NCBI RefSeq assembly: GCF_029953285.1
Contig: NZ_JASAOI010000038.1
Location: 1 to 64,000, forward strand
Direction: 5' to 3'
Source of the DNA: Yinghuangia seranimata
Lineage (GTDB): Bacteria > Actinomycetota > Actinomycetes > Streptomycetales > Streptomycetaceae
Length of the DNA stretch: 64,000 nucleotides
Below are positions 45,488 to 53,812 of the stretch, in pieces (the first letter of the stretch is position 1; every line of letters starts with the position of its first letter). The notes under the pieces are model-generated. The model saw only the letters and a list, made by a program, of their open reading frames with translations, was not told the DNA's origin and did not search any database. Position numbers and translations under genes: made by a program.

Positions 45488-46717
45488 TCACTTCTTGGAC
45501 GGCGTGCCCTTCGGCTCGGCGTCGAGCCGACGGAAGACGAGGCCGGCGCGCTGGAGGCGGGCGAGGAGCGCGTCGCCCATCGCGACGGCGGTGGTGACCT
45601 GGCCGGACGTCTTCGGCAGGTCGTCGAACGCCAGGCACAGCGCGGACTCGGCGAGCATCTTGGCGGTCTCGCCGTAGCCCGGGTCGCCGCCGCCGACCTC
45701 GGTGACGACGCGGGTGCTCCGGCCCGGAGTGCCCGCCTCGGCCTCGAAGCGGACGCTGAACCAGGCCTTCGCGCGACGTTCCTCGCTGGGGCCCTCGCCG
45801 GGCGCGAGCCGGGACTGCAGGAAGCGGCGCGCCGGGGCGAGTTGGGCGAGCGCCACGAGGGCGCCGAGGCCCACGGCGCCGCCGACGGCGACGGGCAGCC
45901 GCCGCACGGACGCGTAGTGGGTGTAGGTGAAGTCGGGGCCGTAAGCATCGAGGGCGCGGGCGGAACGGGCGACGATGTGCGGGTCGATCGTCGGGAGCGG
46001 CACGGCCCAGCCGCCGCGCGGGGCGACCTCGGACGGCGCGATCCGGCGCGGCCGTCCCTCGACCGCGCGGGCGCGGCGGCCTTCGGGGCGCGGCTCGGCC
46101 CGCTTCCTGGCGCGTGCGGCGTCGCGGGTGGCGCGCAGCCGGGAGAAGGCGGTCAGCGCGGACGCGAACGTACCGCCGGACATCGTGCCGCCCGCGCGGA
46201 CGTAGCCGGTGATCCTGACCGGGACGTCATGGGGCAGCTGCGCCATCGTGTAGTAGACGCCGAGGTCGTGCGGGATGGAGTCGAAGCCGCAGGCGTGCAC
46301 CAGGCGGGCTCCGGTGCGGACGGCCTGCTCGTGGTGGTCGACGTACATGCGGTCGACGAACTCGGGCTCGCCGGTGAGGTCGAGGTAGTCGGTGCCGGCT
46401 TCGGCGCACGCCGCGACCAGCGGCGCGCCGTAGGTGACGTACGGGCCGACGGTGGTGGCGACGACGCGGGTGTCGGCGGCCAGGGCGCGCAGCGACGCGG
46501 AGTCGGTGGTGTCGGCGATCAGCAGCGGCAGGTCCGCGCACGCGGGGTCGACGGCGGCGAGCCGGTCGCGCAGTGCGGCGAGCTTGTCGCGCGAGCGCCC
46601 CGCGAGGGCCCAGCGGCAGTCGGCGGGGGCGTTGCGGGCGAGGTACTCGGCGGTCAGCGCGCCGGTGAACCCGGTCGCTCCGAACAGGACCAGGTCGTAC
46701 GTGCGGTCGGTGGGCAT
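45488..46717 (-). CDS. Saccharopine dehydrogenase-like (trans-acting enoyl reductase type) protein
   Basis: A 409-residue NAD(P)-binding protein. The Rossmann motif VLFGATGFTGALTAEYLA is at about residues 9-26, and VVATTVGPYVTYGAPLVAACAEAGTDYLDLTGE near 93-125 is the family core. The protein resembles mycobacterial trans-acting enoyl reductases (Rv2953-like) and other saccharopine-dehydrogenase-fold proteins of lipid metabolism. An Arg-rich insert (RARKRAEPRPEGRRARAVEG, about 205-225) is unusual. ATG 46717 matches the family start. A TTGACT palindrome 59 bp upstream is a likely operator. Confidence 0.82.
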   Translation of the reverse strand: MPTDRTYDLVLFGATGFTGALTAEYLARNAPADCRWALAGRSRDKLAALRDRLAAVDPACADLPLLIADTTDSASLRALAADTRVVATTVGPYVTYGAPLVAACAEAGTDYLDLTGEPEFVDRMYVDHHEQAVRTGARLVHACGFDSIPHDLGVYYTMAQLPHDVPVRITGYVRAGGTMSGGTFASALTAFSRLRATRDAARARKRAEPRPEGRRARAVEGRPRRIAPSEVAPRGGWAVPLPTIDPHIVARSARALDAYGPDFTYTHYASVRRLPVAVGGAVGLGALVALAQLAPARRFLQSRLAPGEGPSEERRAKAWFSVRFEAEAGTPGRSTRVVTEVGGGDPGYGETAKMLAESALCLAFDDLPKTSGQVTTAVAMGDALLARLQRAGLVFRRLDAEPKGTPSKK

Positions 46718-46775
46718 CGTCCGGTTCGTCCTTACGTCGCGGGGTGGCCGTCGGTTCACCCCACACCTCTCACAG

Positions 46776-46796
46776 TTGTTGACTTTCAGTCAACAA
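46776..46796. promoter_or_regulatory. Perfect 9-bp inverted repeat TTGTTGACT-N3-AGTCAACAA
   Basis: Half-sites 46776-46784 and 46788-46796. The TTGAC within each arm could also act as a -35 box on either strand. It lies between the saccharopine-dehydrogenase-like gene (minus) and the repeat-containing ORF (plus), and may control both. Confidence 0.6.
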
Positions 46797-46891
46797 GCCG
46801 TGGGTAAGGTGTCCGGACGTTCGCGGAGCGACGGCGCGCAGCACGTCGGCAAAAGACGGAGGACACGTGGACGCCGGGGCCGGAGGGGGAC

Positions 46892-47224
46892 ATGGCACAC
46901 CACGATCAGGTTCGGGCGCGTGCGGCCCAACGTGCGGCACGCGCGGGCGCGCGGCGCGGCCCGCGGGTAGCGTGGCGAAGCTGGCCGGGAGCCGGGAGCC
47001 GGGAGCCGGGAGCCGGGAGCCGGGAGCCGGGAGCCGGGAGCCGGGAGCCGGGAGCCGGGAGCCGGGAGCCGGGAGCCGGGAGCCGGGAGCCGGGAGCCGG
47101 GAGCCGGGAGCCGGGAAGTGCAGTAGCGGACGAAGGCCGGTACCGGGCGGGTGTTAGCGGCGGGTCGACCCCGCGGGCCGGCGTTCGGGCGGCGGCCTGC
47201 GCTCACGGCCGGACCCGCCGGTGA
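46892..47224 (+). CDS. Short ORF containing a 7-bp tandem repeat, overlapping the next gene
   Basis: A 110-residue frame starting at ATG 46892 with an excellent ribosome-binding site (GGAGG five bases upstream). The N-terminal 30 residues are Arg/Ala-rich; residues about 33-80 are heptapeptide repeats GSREPGA encoded by a run of 7-bp units; the end is Arg-rich. The frame ends in GTGA, sharing its stop with the GTG of the GT-B-like gene at 47221. The protein itself looks like low-complexity sequence and may have no function; the frame may matter as a translational leader. Real-gene status is uncertain. Confidence 0.35.
   Translation: MAHHDQVRARAAQRAARAGARRGPRVAWRSWPGAGSREPGAGSREPGAGSREPGAGSREPGAGSREPGAGSREPGSAVADEGRYRAGVSGGSTPRAGVRAAACAHGRTRR
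46985..47116 (+). repeat. Tandem 7-bp repeat (CCGGGAG), about 19 copies
   Basis: Eighteen perfect copies of CCGGGAG (46985-47110) followed by a partial CCGGGA. The unit length is not a multiple of three, so gain or loss of one copy shifts the reading frame downstream. Confidence 0.98.
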
Positions 47225-48855
47225 GCGGCGACGACTGGATACGCGTCCCGGTCGGCCCCGACGCGGCCGAGCGCCGCACGGTGCGGCCCGACCGGCTGGT
47301 GCTGGCCGCCGTGCGCACCACCACCTGCGCGTACCGGCTGATCGACGACGTCCTGCCGCTCCTCGCCGGGGACCGACGGGTCGAGACGGTCTTCACGGTG
47401 GTGCCGGGTTCGGCGTACGAGGACGCCGTCGCCCCGTTCCTGCGCGCCTGCGGGGCGCGTGTGCTGCCGTGGGAGCAGGCCGTCGCGACGCGGTTCGACC
47501 TGGCGTTGACCGCGAGCGCCAACGGCGACCTGCACCGGCTGGACGCGCCGGTGATCGTCATGCCGCACGGCGCCGGGCACAGCCGGCGGCTGCGCCCGGA
47601 CGACGCCGCGACCGCGTCCGGGCTCGCGGCCGAGCAGCTCACCCACGACGGGCGGGTCGTGCCGAGGACCGTGCTGCTCGGGCACCGCGAGCAGCGGGCC
47701 CGCCTGGAACGGCTGTGTCCCGACGCCGCGCCGCGCGCCGTCGTGGTCGGCGATCCGTGCCTCGACCGTATGCGGGCCGGCGCCATGTGGCGCGACCGGT
47801 ACCGCGCCGCGCTCGGCGTCGGCGACCACCAACGGCTCGTCCTCGTCACCGCGACCTGGGGACCGGGCTCACAGCTGCGCGGACGCCCCGCGCTGGTCGA
47901 CGAACTCCTCGCGGTGCTGCCCGCCGACGACTTCCGGGTGGCGCTCGTCCAGCACCCCAACGTCTGGGAGGGGCACGGCGCGTACTCGTGCACGGGCTGG
48001 CTGACGGCGGCCCGCGAGTCCGGCCTGGTCGTGCTGCCGCCGCGGGACGGGTGGCGGGCCGGCCTCGTCGCGTCCGACCTGGTCGTCGGCGACCACGGCT
48101 CGGTCACGCTGTACGCGGCGGCGCTGGGGCGTCCCGTGCTGCTCGCCGGCTTCGACCCCGGCGAGGTCACCGGCGACAGCCCGATGGCCGAACTCGCCCG
48201 CAAGGCCCCGGTCCTGGCGTCCGGCCCCGGTCTCAGGGAGCACGTCGAGGACGCGCTGCGGAACCCGCCGCCGGTGCGCACGGATTGGTTCGACAATGTC
48301 GACGGCGCTCACGCGGCGCTGCGGACCGTGCTGTACGACGTGCTCGGCCTCGCCGAACCGCCCGGCCCCGCCGCCGTGTACGCGGTCGCCCGGCCGGAGG
48401 CGCGAATCGAGCCGGTTCACACCCACCGGGTGCACGCGCACGTGGAGCCCGGGAGCGGTGTCGTCCGGATCGAGCGCTTCCCTGCGCGGCTCGCCGATCC
48501 GTACGAAGTGGGCGCCGGCCTACGGCACTTGGTCTCGGACGTCGAGGAACCGGTGCTCGGCGCCGTCCAGTCCGCCGACGTCCTGCTGCACCGCGGCCCG
48601 GCGGCACCGGACTGGGCGGCCAGGGCTCTGGCCGACCACCCCGGCGCGCGCTTCGCGGCGGTCGTGGCCCAGGGGTGCGACATCCGCACCCGGGGCGGCG
48701 CGCGGATCGTGGCGCACAGCGAAACGCCGTGTGATCCAACGCTGTTCGCATCGCTGGCGTACGCGCTGACGCTCGGCGGCCGACAGCCGCTCCCGGCCGA
48801 GGCGGTGCTGCACGTCGCGAGCGATCGTGTCCGCGTCGCGTTCACGTCGTACTGA
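47221..48855 (+). CDS. GT-B-like protein of unknown function
   Basis: A 544-residue protein. Two Rossmann-like halves are suggested: the N-terminal half has LVLAAVRTTTCAYRLIDDVLPLL, and the C-terminal half has VLVTATWGPGSQ and LVVGDHGSVTLYAAALGRPVLL (about residues 293-315), like the donor-side 'DHGS' loop of CDP-glycerophosphotransferases or UDP-GlcNAc 2-epimerase-like GT-B proteins. Streptomycete relatives are often just 'hypothetical' (some mislabelled as translation initiation factor). GTG 47221 has no ribosome-binding site of its own and overlaps the stop of a repeat-bearing ORF. A role in wall-polymer synthesis is a guess from the fold. Confidence 0.72.
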   Translation: MSGDDWIRVPVGPDAAERRTVRPDRLVLAAVRTTTCAYRLIDDVLPLLAGDRRVETVFTVVPGSAYEDAVAPFLRACGARVLPWEQAVATRFDLALTASANGDLHRLDAPVIVMPHGAGHSRRLRPDDAATASGLAAEQLTHDGRVVPRTVLLGHREQRARLERLCPDAAPRAVVVGDPCLDRMRAGAMWRDRYRAALGVGDHQRLVLVTATWGPGSQLRGRPALVDELLAVLPADDFRVALVQHPNVWEGHGAYSCTGWLTAARESGLVVLPPRDGWRAGLVASDLVVGDHGSVTLYAAALGRPVLLAGFDPGEVTGDSPMAELARKAPVLASGPGLREHVEDALRNPPPVRTDWFDNVDGAHAALRTVLYDVLGLAEPPGPAAVYAVARPEARIEPVHTHRVHAHVEPGSGVVRIERFPARLADPYEVGAGLRHLVSDVEEPVLGAVQSADVLLHRGPAAPDWAARALADHPGARFAAVVAQGCDIRTRGGARIVAHSETPCDPTLFASLAYALTLGGRQPLPAEAVLHVASDRVRVAFTSY

Positions 48856-48870
48856 ATCCGGGTAGAACGT

Positions 48871-48913
48871 GCCCGATCCTGTCCCGTGACGGGGACACGG
48901 GACAGGACCGGGC
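48871..48913. terminator. Hairpin between convergent genes
   Basis: Arms 48871-48888 (GCCCGATCCTGTCCCGTG) and 48896-48913 pair with one mismatch around a 7-nt loop, 16 bp after the GT-B-like gene stop. Confidence 0.8.
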
Positions 48914-48974
48914 GGTCGGTGTGCGGCCTCGCGGCCGCGTCGTCACCCGGCGGAACCGGGTGTCGGCGGAACGG

Positions 48975-50186
48975 TCACGCGCGGCGCCGGCGCACCGCGA
49001 ACACAGCGCCGGCACCGGCCGCCGCGAGCGCCGCCGCGCCCGCCACCATGTAGCCGCCCGTGCCGCTGTCGGAGCCGGTCTCGGCGAGGCGCGGGCCCGC
49101 GTCGGGCGTCGACGCTCCGGAGTCGGCCGGGGTCGCGCCGCCGCCCGGAGCCGGGGTCGTCGCGGGCGGGGTGGTCGTGGGGGTTCCGCCCTCGGCCGCG
49201 ATGGTGAGCGGCCCGTGCTCGCCGCAGAATTCCGCGATCGCCCCGTCGGGGCCCGGGCTCACGTCGAGGGCGGCGGACATGACACCCGCGCCGGGCTTGG
49301 CCGCCGCGGCGACCGTCATGCGCAGGCGCTCCTCCGTGCCGGCGTGCGGTGCCAGCTCGAGGAATTTGGGCAGCGTGTTGCTCATCCCGCATCCCCCGGC
49401 GACGTCGCGCGCGACGACCGCCCGCCATTTGCCGCTGTCCGTGCCGTACTCCATGGTCAGCAGCGACTTGTCGTTGCCGCCCGCCAGTTCGAAGCCGAAC
49501 ACGGCCATCATGTCGCGGTATTCGGAGTCCGTCGGGTTGTCGACCTTGACGCGGAACTCCTTGGGCGGGCCGCCGGGGGTGTACGTGCCGGGGAGTCCGA
49601 CCAAAGCGATCGTCGGCGCCCCGAGCCGGACGTCGTCCTGGTCGGTGGCGGCTTCCGTGCCGGGCAGGTCGACCGGGCGGAGCGTCGTCGTGAGCACGAT
49701 CCGCCCGTAGGGGTTGGCCGGGTCCTTGGGCTTGGGCGCCGACGGGTCGAACGTCGCGGTCTTTCCCTTGACCTGTTTGGGGGCGACGCGCAGACGAAGG
49801 GAGAGCGTCTGCGCGTCGGGACCGAGGGCGCGCTTGGGCAGCGTCGCGGTGACGGCGTCGGACCCGGCGGGGGCGACGTCGAGTCGGCGCCACGTGTTGC
49901 CGTCCTGCCAGCTGAGCTGCACGGTGTCGGAGTTCAGGCCGCCGAGCGCGGCGCCGAGGTCGACGCCGGTGAGCTTGACGCCGAGTTCCGCGGTGGCCTG
50001 GCCGCCGCTCGCGGACGCCTTGACGGTGATGGGCGTCGACTCGCCGGCGATGCCCAGCACGGCGGGCGCGGTGGTCTGCACGTGCAGCGCGGGCGCAGCG
50101 TGCGCGGTACCGCTTCCGAGGACGACGAACGCGGGAGCGGTGACGAGAAGTGAGGCCGTCGCGGAGACGGAAAGGGAACGGCGCAA
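48975..50186 (-). CDS. LAETG-type sortase-anchored surface protein
   Basis: About 403 residues. A signal peptide (LRRSLSVSATASLLVTAPAF, cleavage near AHA) starts the protein; the most plausible start is TTG 50186 with GGAG five bases upstream, while GTG 50207 has no clear site. The mature part has Ig-like beta-rich segments (KLTGVDLGAALGGLNSDTVQ; TLRPVDLPGTE), then a Thr/Pro-rich wall-spanning stretch (TPTTTPPATTPAPGGG). The C-terminus carries the sortase-E motif LAETG, a hydrophobic helix (YMVAGAAALAAAGAGAVFAV) and RRRR. It would be linked to peptidoglycan, like long chaplins. Its ligand or role is unknown. Confidence 0.85.
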   Translation of the reverse strand: MRRSLSVSATASLLVTAPAFVVLGSGTAHAAPALHVQTTAPAVLGIAGESTPITVKASASGGQATAELGVKLTGVDLGAALGGLNSDTVQLSWQDGNTWRRLDVAPAGSDAVTATLPKRALGPDAQTLSLRLRVAPKQVKGKTATFDPSAPKPKDPANPYGRIVLTTTLRPVDLPGTEAATDQDDVRLGAPTIALVGLPGTYTPGGPPKEFRVKVDNPTDSEYRDMMAVFGFELAGGNDKSLLTMEYGTDSGKWRAVVARDVAGGCGMSNTLPKFLELAPHAGTEERLRMTVAAAAKPGAGVMSAALDVSPGPDGAIAEFCGEHGPLTIAAEGGTPTTTPPATTPAPGGGATPADSGASTPDAGPRLAETGSDSGTGGYMVAGAAALAAAGAGAVFAVRRRRA

Positions 50187-50749
50187 AGCGAACTCCAAAG
50201 AGCGCACGGGGATTAGGGCACGCCGATTTCGGGCAGCGTGAAAGGCCGCGGGGCATGCCGAATTCGGGGGCGGCAAAGCCTGACCAGGGCCTGCTTCGGC
50301 ATGCTGCCGGGGCAGGAGGAATTCCGCGGAAGCGGCATGCCGGGACGGCATGCGGGTGAGGTCGCGGTGAGGCGAAGAGGCGGCGGGTTACACCGCTACG
50401 GGACGGCCGCGTCGGTCCGGCGGGCCCGGCCGGACCTGCGGCGACGCCGAATACGGCGGCGGGGCACACGCGTGCGGCCGACGGACGTGGGCGGGCACGG
50501 GAGCCCGCGGATGCGCGCGGCACGGGCCGCCGTAGTCGCGGGCGCCACCGGAATCAGGACGTGCGGCGGCGCCAGCCCGCGGGCGGACGCCCACGGCTGA
50601 TGAGTCCAACATGGTTTCCCCCCAATGGTGAACGCTGCGATGTTACATGGGTTTCGCGGCTGGCGTTCACATCGCGCGGGAGGAACTTTCCGGTGCCTCA
50701 TCGGAATCGACCCGGGCGTGATTTCGATTCGGCTCGAAAATGCTTGGCG
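50187..50749. other. Intergenic region with four GGCATGC repeats
   Basis: A 563-bp stretch without a convincing gene. GGCATGC occurs at 50252, 50298, 50334 and 50347 (four copies in about 100 bp), upstream of the LAETG gene. The right part holds only short Arg-rich frames and possibly the leader for nothing else, since both flanking genes run leftward. Confidence 0.5.
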
Positions 50750-53017
50750 TTAGGGCAATTCGGCGAGCCGGCGGAGGGCCTCGGTGGCCTTGGGGCTGCC
50801 CGAGCGGCGGTACGCGTCGGCGAGGCGCATCAAGAAGCCGCGGGCGTCGCTCACGCGGCCGTTCGCCAGGACCAGGCCGACCAACGGCTCCAGCGCGGAC
50901 GCCTCGTCGGCGTACGCGTGGCGGCGCTGCATGACGTCGGCGGCCGCGACGAAGGCGGCCTCCGCCTCGGCGGCGCGGCCGAGGGCGGCGAGCGCGAGCC
51001 CGCGTCCCGTCTCGATGCGACCCACCATGCGCTCGTCCCCCAGCGCATCCGCGGTCGTGCGGGCCTCGTCGAACGCGGCAACCGCCCCGGCCGGATCGCC
51101 CTCGCGAGCCCGGACCTGTGCCAGGTGATAACGCTGGAGCATCGCCCCACGGCGACTGCCGATCTCCTCGTTGACCGCGAGGGAGCGCTCGAACTCACGT
51201 CGTGCTTGCACGAGTTCGCGAGCAGCGACAGCCGGGGCAGCCGCGTGCGCGTGCGCCGCGAGGTGCACCTTGCCGGTGAACTCCCACGCCGACGCGGCCA
51301 GCCGCCGGTCCCCCGCCCCCAGCGCCTCGTCGGCGGCCCCGGCCAGCAGCACCCGCGCGTCGTCCAGGCGACCGAGCTCCACGTACGCGCGCGACAGCTG
51401 GCAGCGCACCCGCACGGCGGCCCGGGCGTCGCCCTCACGCACCGCCGCGTCGATCCCGGCACGGTGCGTGTCGATCCAGTCGCCGTAGTGCGCCCGGTGC
51501 AGGAACAACGCCCAGAGCGGCTCGCACAGGCGCCAGGCGAGGTCGTCCCAACCGCGCTCGACCGAGATCCGGACGCACGCGACCAGGTTGAGCCGCTCGG
51601 CGGCCAGCCACGCCAGCGCGGCCTCCTTGCCCGCGAAGCCGCCGACCGGCGCGACGCCCGCCAGGCGCATGCGGTCGCCCTGCGCCACGTGGTCGGCGGC
51701 CGCGGCACGCCCCAGGTACCACGCGACCGCCCGCCGCGCGGCGGCGTCCGCCTCGGGGTCGCTTCCGACGAGGCCGAGGGCGTGCAACCGCACCAGGTCG
51801 TGGAAGGCGTAGCGGCCCTCGCGGCCCTCCTCCAGGAGGTTCGCACGGCACAACGCGTCGAGCGCGCCGCGCACCGACGCCATCGGATCGCCGGTCAGCG
51901 CACCCACCGCGTCGGACGTGAAGTCGGGCCCGGGATGCAGGGCCAGCAGGCGGTAGGTACGCGCGGCGGACTCGGGCAGCGCGCGGTACGCGGCGTCCCA
52001 GACCGGCTGGACGACGGGCCGGCCGTCGCGCGCGAGGGCCGCCAGCCGGCCGTCCTCGTCCGCGAGTTGCCCGGCCTGCTCGGCGAGACTGCGACCCGGC
52101 CGAACCGCCAGCACCCCGGCGACCGTGCGCACCGCGATCGGCAACCCGCCGCATAGCCGCACCAGTTCGGCGGCCCGTTCGGGCTCGGCGTCGACGCGGT
52201 CGCGCCCGATGAGCCCGGCCAACAACGCGACCCCGTGCTCCACCGCCAACGGGCCCACCGGCAACACGGTGGCGCCGTCGGCGGCGAGTTCCTCCAACCG
52301 CCAGTGGCTCGTCGCCACGACCACACTGTCGGCCGACGCCGGGAGCAGCGCGTCGACCTGCGCGGCGAACGACACGTCGTCGAGCAGCACGCACACCCGC
52401 GAACCCGCCGTCACCGACCGGTACATCGCCGCGCGTTCGGCCGCGCCCGACGGGATCTCCGGGTCCGGGACACCGAGCCCGCGCAAGAACTGGGCCAGCA
52501 CATCCGCGACCTCGACGGTTCCGCCGGGACCGGCGAGCGCACCCAGGTCCGCGTACAACCGCCCGCCCGGGAACCGCTCCTGGACGTCGCGTGCCCACTC
52601 CACGCCGAGAGCACTCTTGCCGACCCCGCCGAACCCGCTGAGCAGCACCACCGGAGCACGGCCCGCGACACCCGAGCGTGCGAGTACCGCCGTCATCGCG
52701 GCGCGTTCACCGTCACGGTCGACGAACCCGACGGCCCCGGGCGGAAGTTGCTCAGGAGCGACACCGCCGATCCCGTCCACCTCGGCCAGCCAGCCGCGCA
52801 CCTCGTCGGCGAACCCGGCGTCCCGGCCGGCCCGTTCGCTCAACGCCTCGGCCACGCCTTGCGCACCCGCACCGGCCGACGACGCCCCGCGCCCGCCCCG
52901 CAGCCGCCCGACGAGCCCGACGAGCGTGGCCCACGCCCCTTTCCCGGCCTCCCCAGCAGCCCCATTGGCGGCCGCCCCCACGGCCCCCGCGATGACCGTC
53001 ATGGAAATCGGATCCAC
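50750..53017 (-). CDS. STAND NTPase (NB-ARC) with TPR repeats and a short N-terminal domain
   Basis: A 755-residue protein. Residues 1-42 form a small Ala/Gly-rich helical domain (MDPISMTVIAGAVGAAANGA) common in actinobacterial STAND proteins. A linker leads to the NB-ARC core: Walker A GFGGVGKSALGVEW (about 125-138), Walker B VCVLLDDV (about 205-212) and the GLPIA motif (CGGLPIAVRTVAGVL, about 288-302). A winged-helix part follows (FHDLVRLHALGLV near 400), then TPR-like helical repeats to the end. There is no SARP DNA-binding domain, so this is not an AfsR-type activator. GTG 53017 is the start. Such proteins act as ligand-triggered signal hubs; some are defence proteins. Confidence 0.87.
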   Translation of the reverse strand: MDPISMTVIAGAVGAAANGAAGEAGKGAWATLVGLVGRLRGGRGASSAGAGAQGVAEALSERAGRDAGFADEVRGWLAEVDGIGGVAPEQLPPGAVGFVDRDGERAAMTAVLARSGVAGRAPVVLLSGFGGVGKSALGVEWARDVQERFPGGRLYADLGALAGPGGTVEVADVLAQFLRGLGVPDPEIPSGAAERAAMYRSVTAGSRVCVLLDDVSFAAQVDALLPASADSVVVATSHWRLEELAADGATVLPVGPLAVEHGVALLAGLIGRDRVDAEPERAAELVRLCGGLPIAVRTVAGVLAVRPGRSLAEQAGQLADEDGRLAALARDGRPVVQPVWDAAYRALPESAARTYRLLALHPGPDFTSDAVGALTGDPMASVRGALDALCRANLLEEGREGRYAFHDLVRLHALGLVGSDPEADAAARRAVAWYLGRAAAADHVAQGDRMRLAGVAPVGGFAGKEAALAWLAAERLNLVACVRISVERGWDDLAWRLCEPLWALFLHRAHYGDWIDTHRAGIDAAVREGDARAAVRVRCQLSRAYVELGRLDDARVLLAGAADEALGAGDRRLAASAWEFTGKVHLAAHAHAAAPAVAARELVQARREFERSLAVNEEIGSRRGAMLQRYHLAQVRAREGDPAGAVAAFDEARTTADALGDERMVGRIETGRGLALAALGRAAEAEAAFVAAADVMQRRHAYADEASALEPLVGLVLANGRVSDARGFLMRLADAYRRSGSPKATEALRRLAELP

Positions 53018-53179
53018 GAGACCGCCTCTCCCCCGAGCGCAGGCATTTGCCGCAACTGTAAAGGCAGGGAAGGAAGGCTCGCCCGAGATCGCCCCCGGCC
53101 TGCGGCCCCGACGCGACGCACCCGCTCAACGCGACAGGCCGGGTGTCACGGGCGCTGAACCGGCCCGCGACCGGGGTGT

Positions 53180-53275
53180 CGCACCGCAGAACGCGGTCGG
53201 CCCGGTCAAGCGCCTGACCGACCGCGGGCTGATCGAGCGGCGGGCCCACTACCGGCACAAGGTTCGCGGTCGGCG
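53180..53275 (+). pseudogene. Possible fragment of a MarR-family regulator
   Basis: One frame reads NAVGPVKRLTDRGLIERRAH, the pattern of a MarR winged helix (LxDRGLVERR). No start, N-terminal helix or full C-terminus is present. A chance resemblance cannot be excluded. Confidence 0.25.
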
Positions 53276-53387
53276 CGGCCCCGGGGTAGAGGGAGTCGGG
53301 TGCGCGGGCGAGCTCGTCCTCGACGAACCGACCGGCCTCGGCGCAGCAGGCCGGCTCGACCTCATCGACGACCGCGCGCAGCGGGAT

Positions 53388-53645
53388 CCTGACGACCTCG
53401 CGCAGGCGCCGGCGCAGGCGGCAGGCGATGCCGGGTCCGCGTCGAGAGCGCGTCACGCCGAGGCCCACGCCGCGGCCTGACGACCTCGCGCAGGCGCCGG
53501 CGCAGGCGGCAGGCGATGCCGGGTCCGCGTCGAGAGCGCGTCAGGCCGAGGCCCACGCCGCGGCCTGACGACCTCGCGCAGGCGCAGGCGGTAGGCGATG
53601 CCGGGTCCGCGTCGAGAGCGCGTCACGCCGAGGCCCCACGCCGCG
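53388..53645. repeat. 88-bp tandem repeat, about 2.9 copies
   Basis: Copies start at 53388, 53476 and 53564, each beginning CCTGACGACCTCGCGCAGGCG and containing CGATGCCGGGTCCGCGTCG. Copies 1 and 2 are almost identical; copy 3 has lost 6 bp and carries a one-base insertion near its end. The unit is not a multiple of three and lies outside genes. Confidence 0.95.
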
Positions 53646-53812
53646 CGCAGGCCGGGTCACGCGCGGCGTGTTGTGCCAGGCCGCGCGGCGCCGACGCCCT
53701 GGAGGCAGGCTCTCGCGCGCCGGCGGCGTTGCCCGTCGGGGACCGGTGCGCGGCGAGGAAAGGCCCGGCGTCGGACGCGGACAACGTCAAGCCTGACCAA
53801 AGGTGGGGCGGG

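Larger units (their letters stand above)
53018..53812. other. Decayed intergenic region with tandem repeats and a possible MarR remnant
   Basis: A 795-bp region with no intact gene. Plus-strand frame 53180-53270 reads NAVGPVKRLTDRGLIERRAH, which resembles the recognition helix and wing of a MarR-type regulator but lacks the rest of the protein. To its right is an 88-bp tandem repeat. The region looks like a degraded locus. Confidence 0.45.

Noticed and set aside
46985-47116. CRISPR array
   Set aside because: The units are contiguous 7-mers without spacers.
50388-50612. Small minus-strand ORF upstream of the LAETG gene
   Set aside because: Arg/Ala/Pro-rich, no ribosome-binding site, no codon bias.
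53388-53645. Insertion sequence or CRISPR at the 88-bp repeats
   Set aside because: No transposase, no terminal inverted repeats and no unique spacers; a simple tandem duplication explains it.
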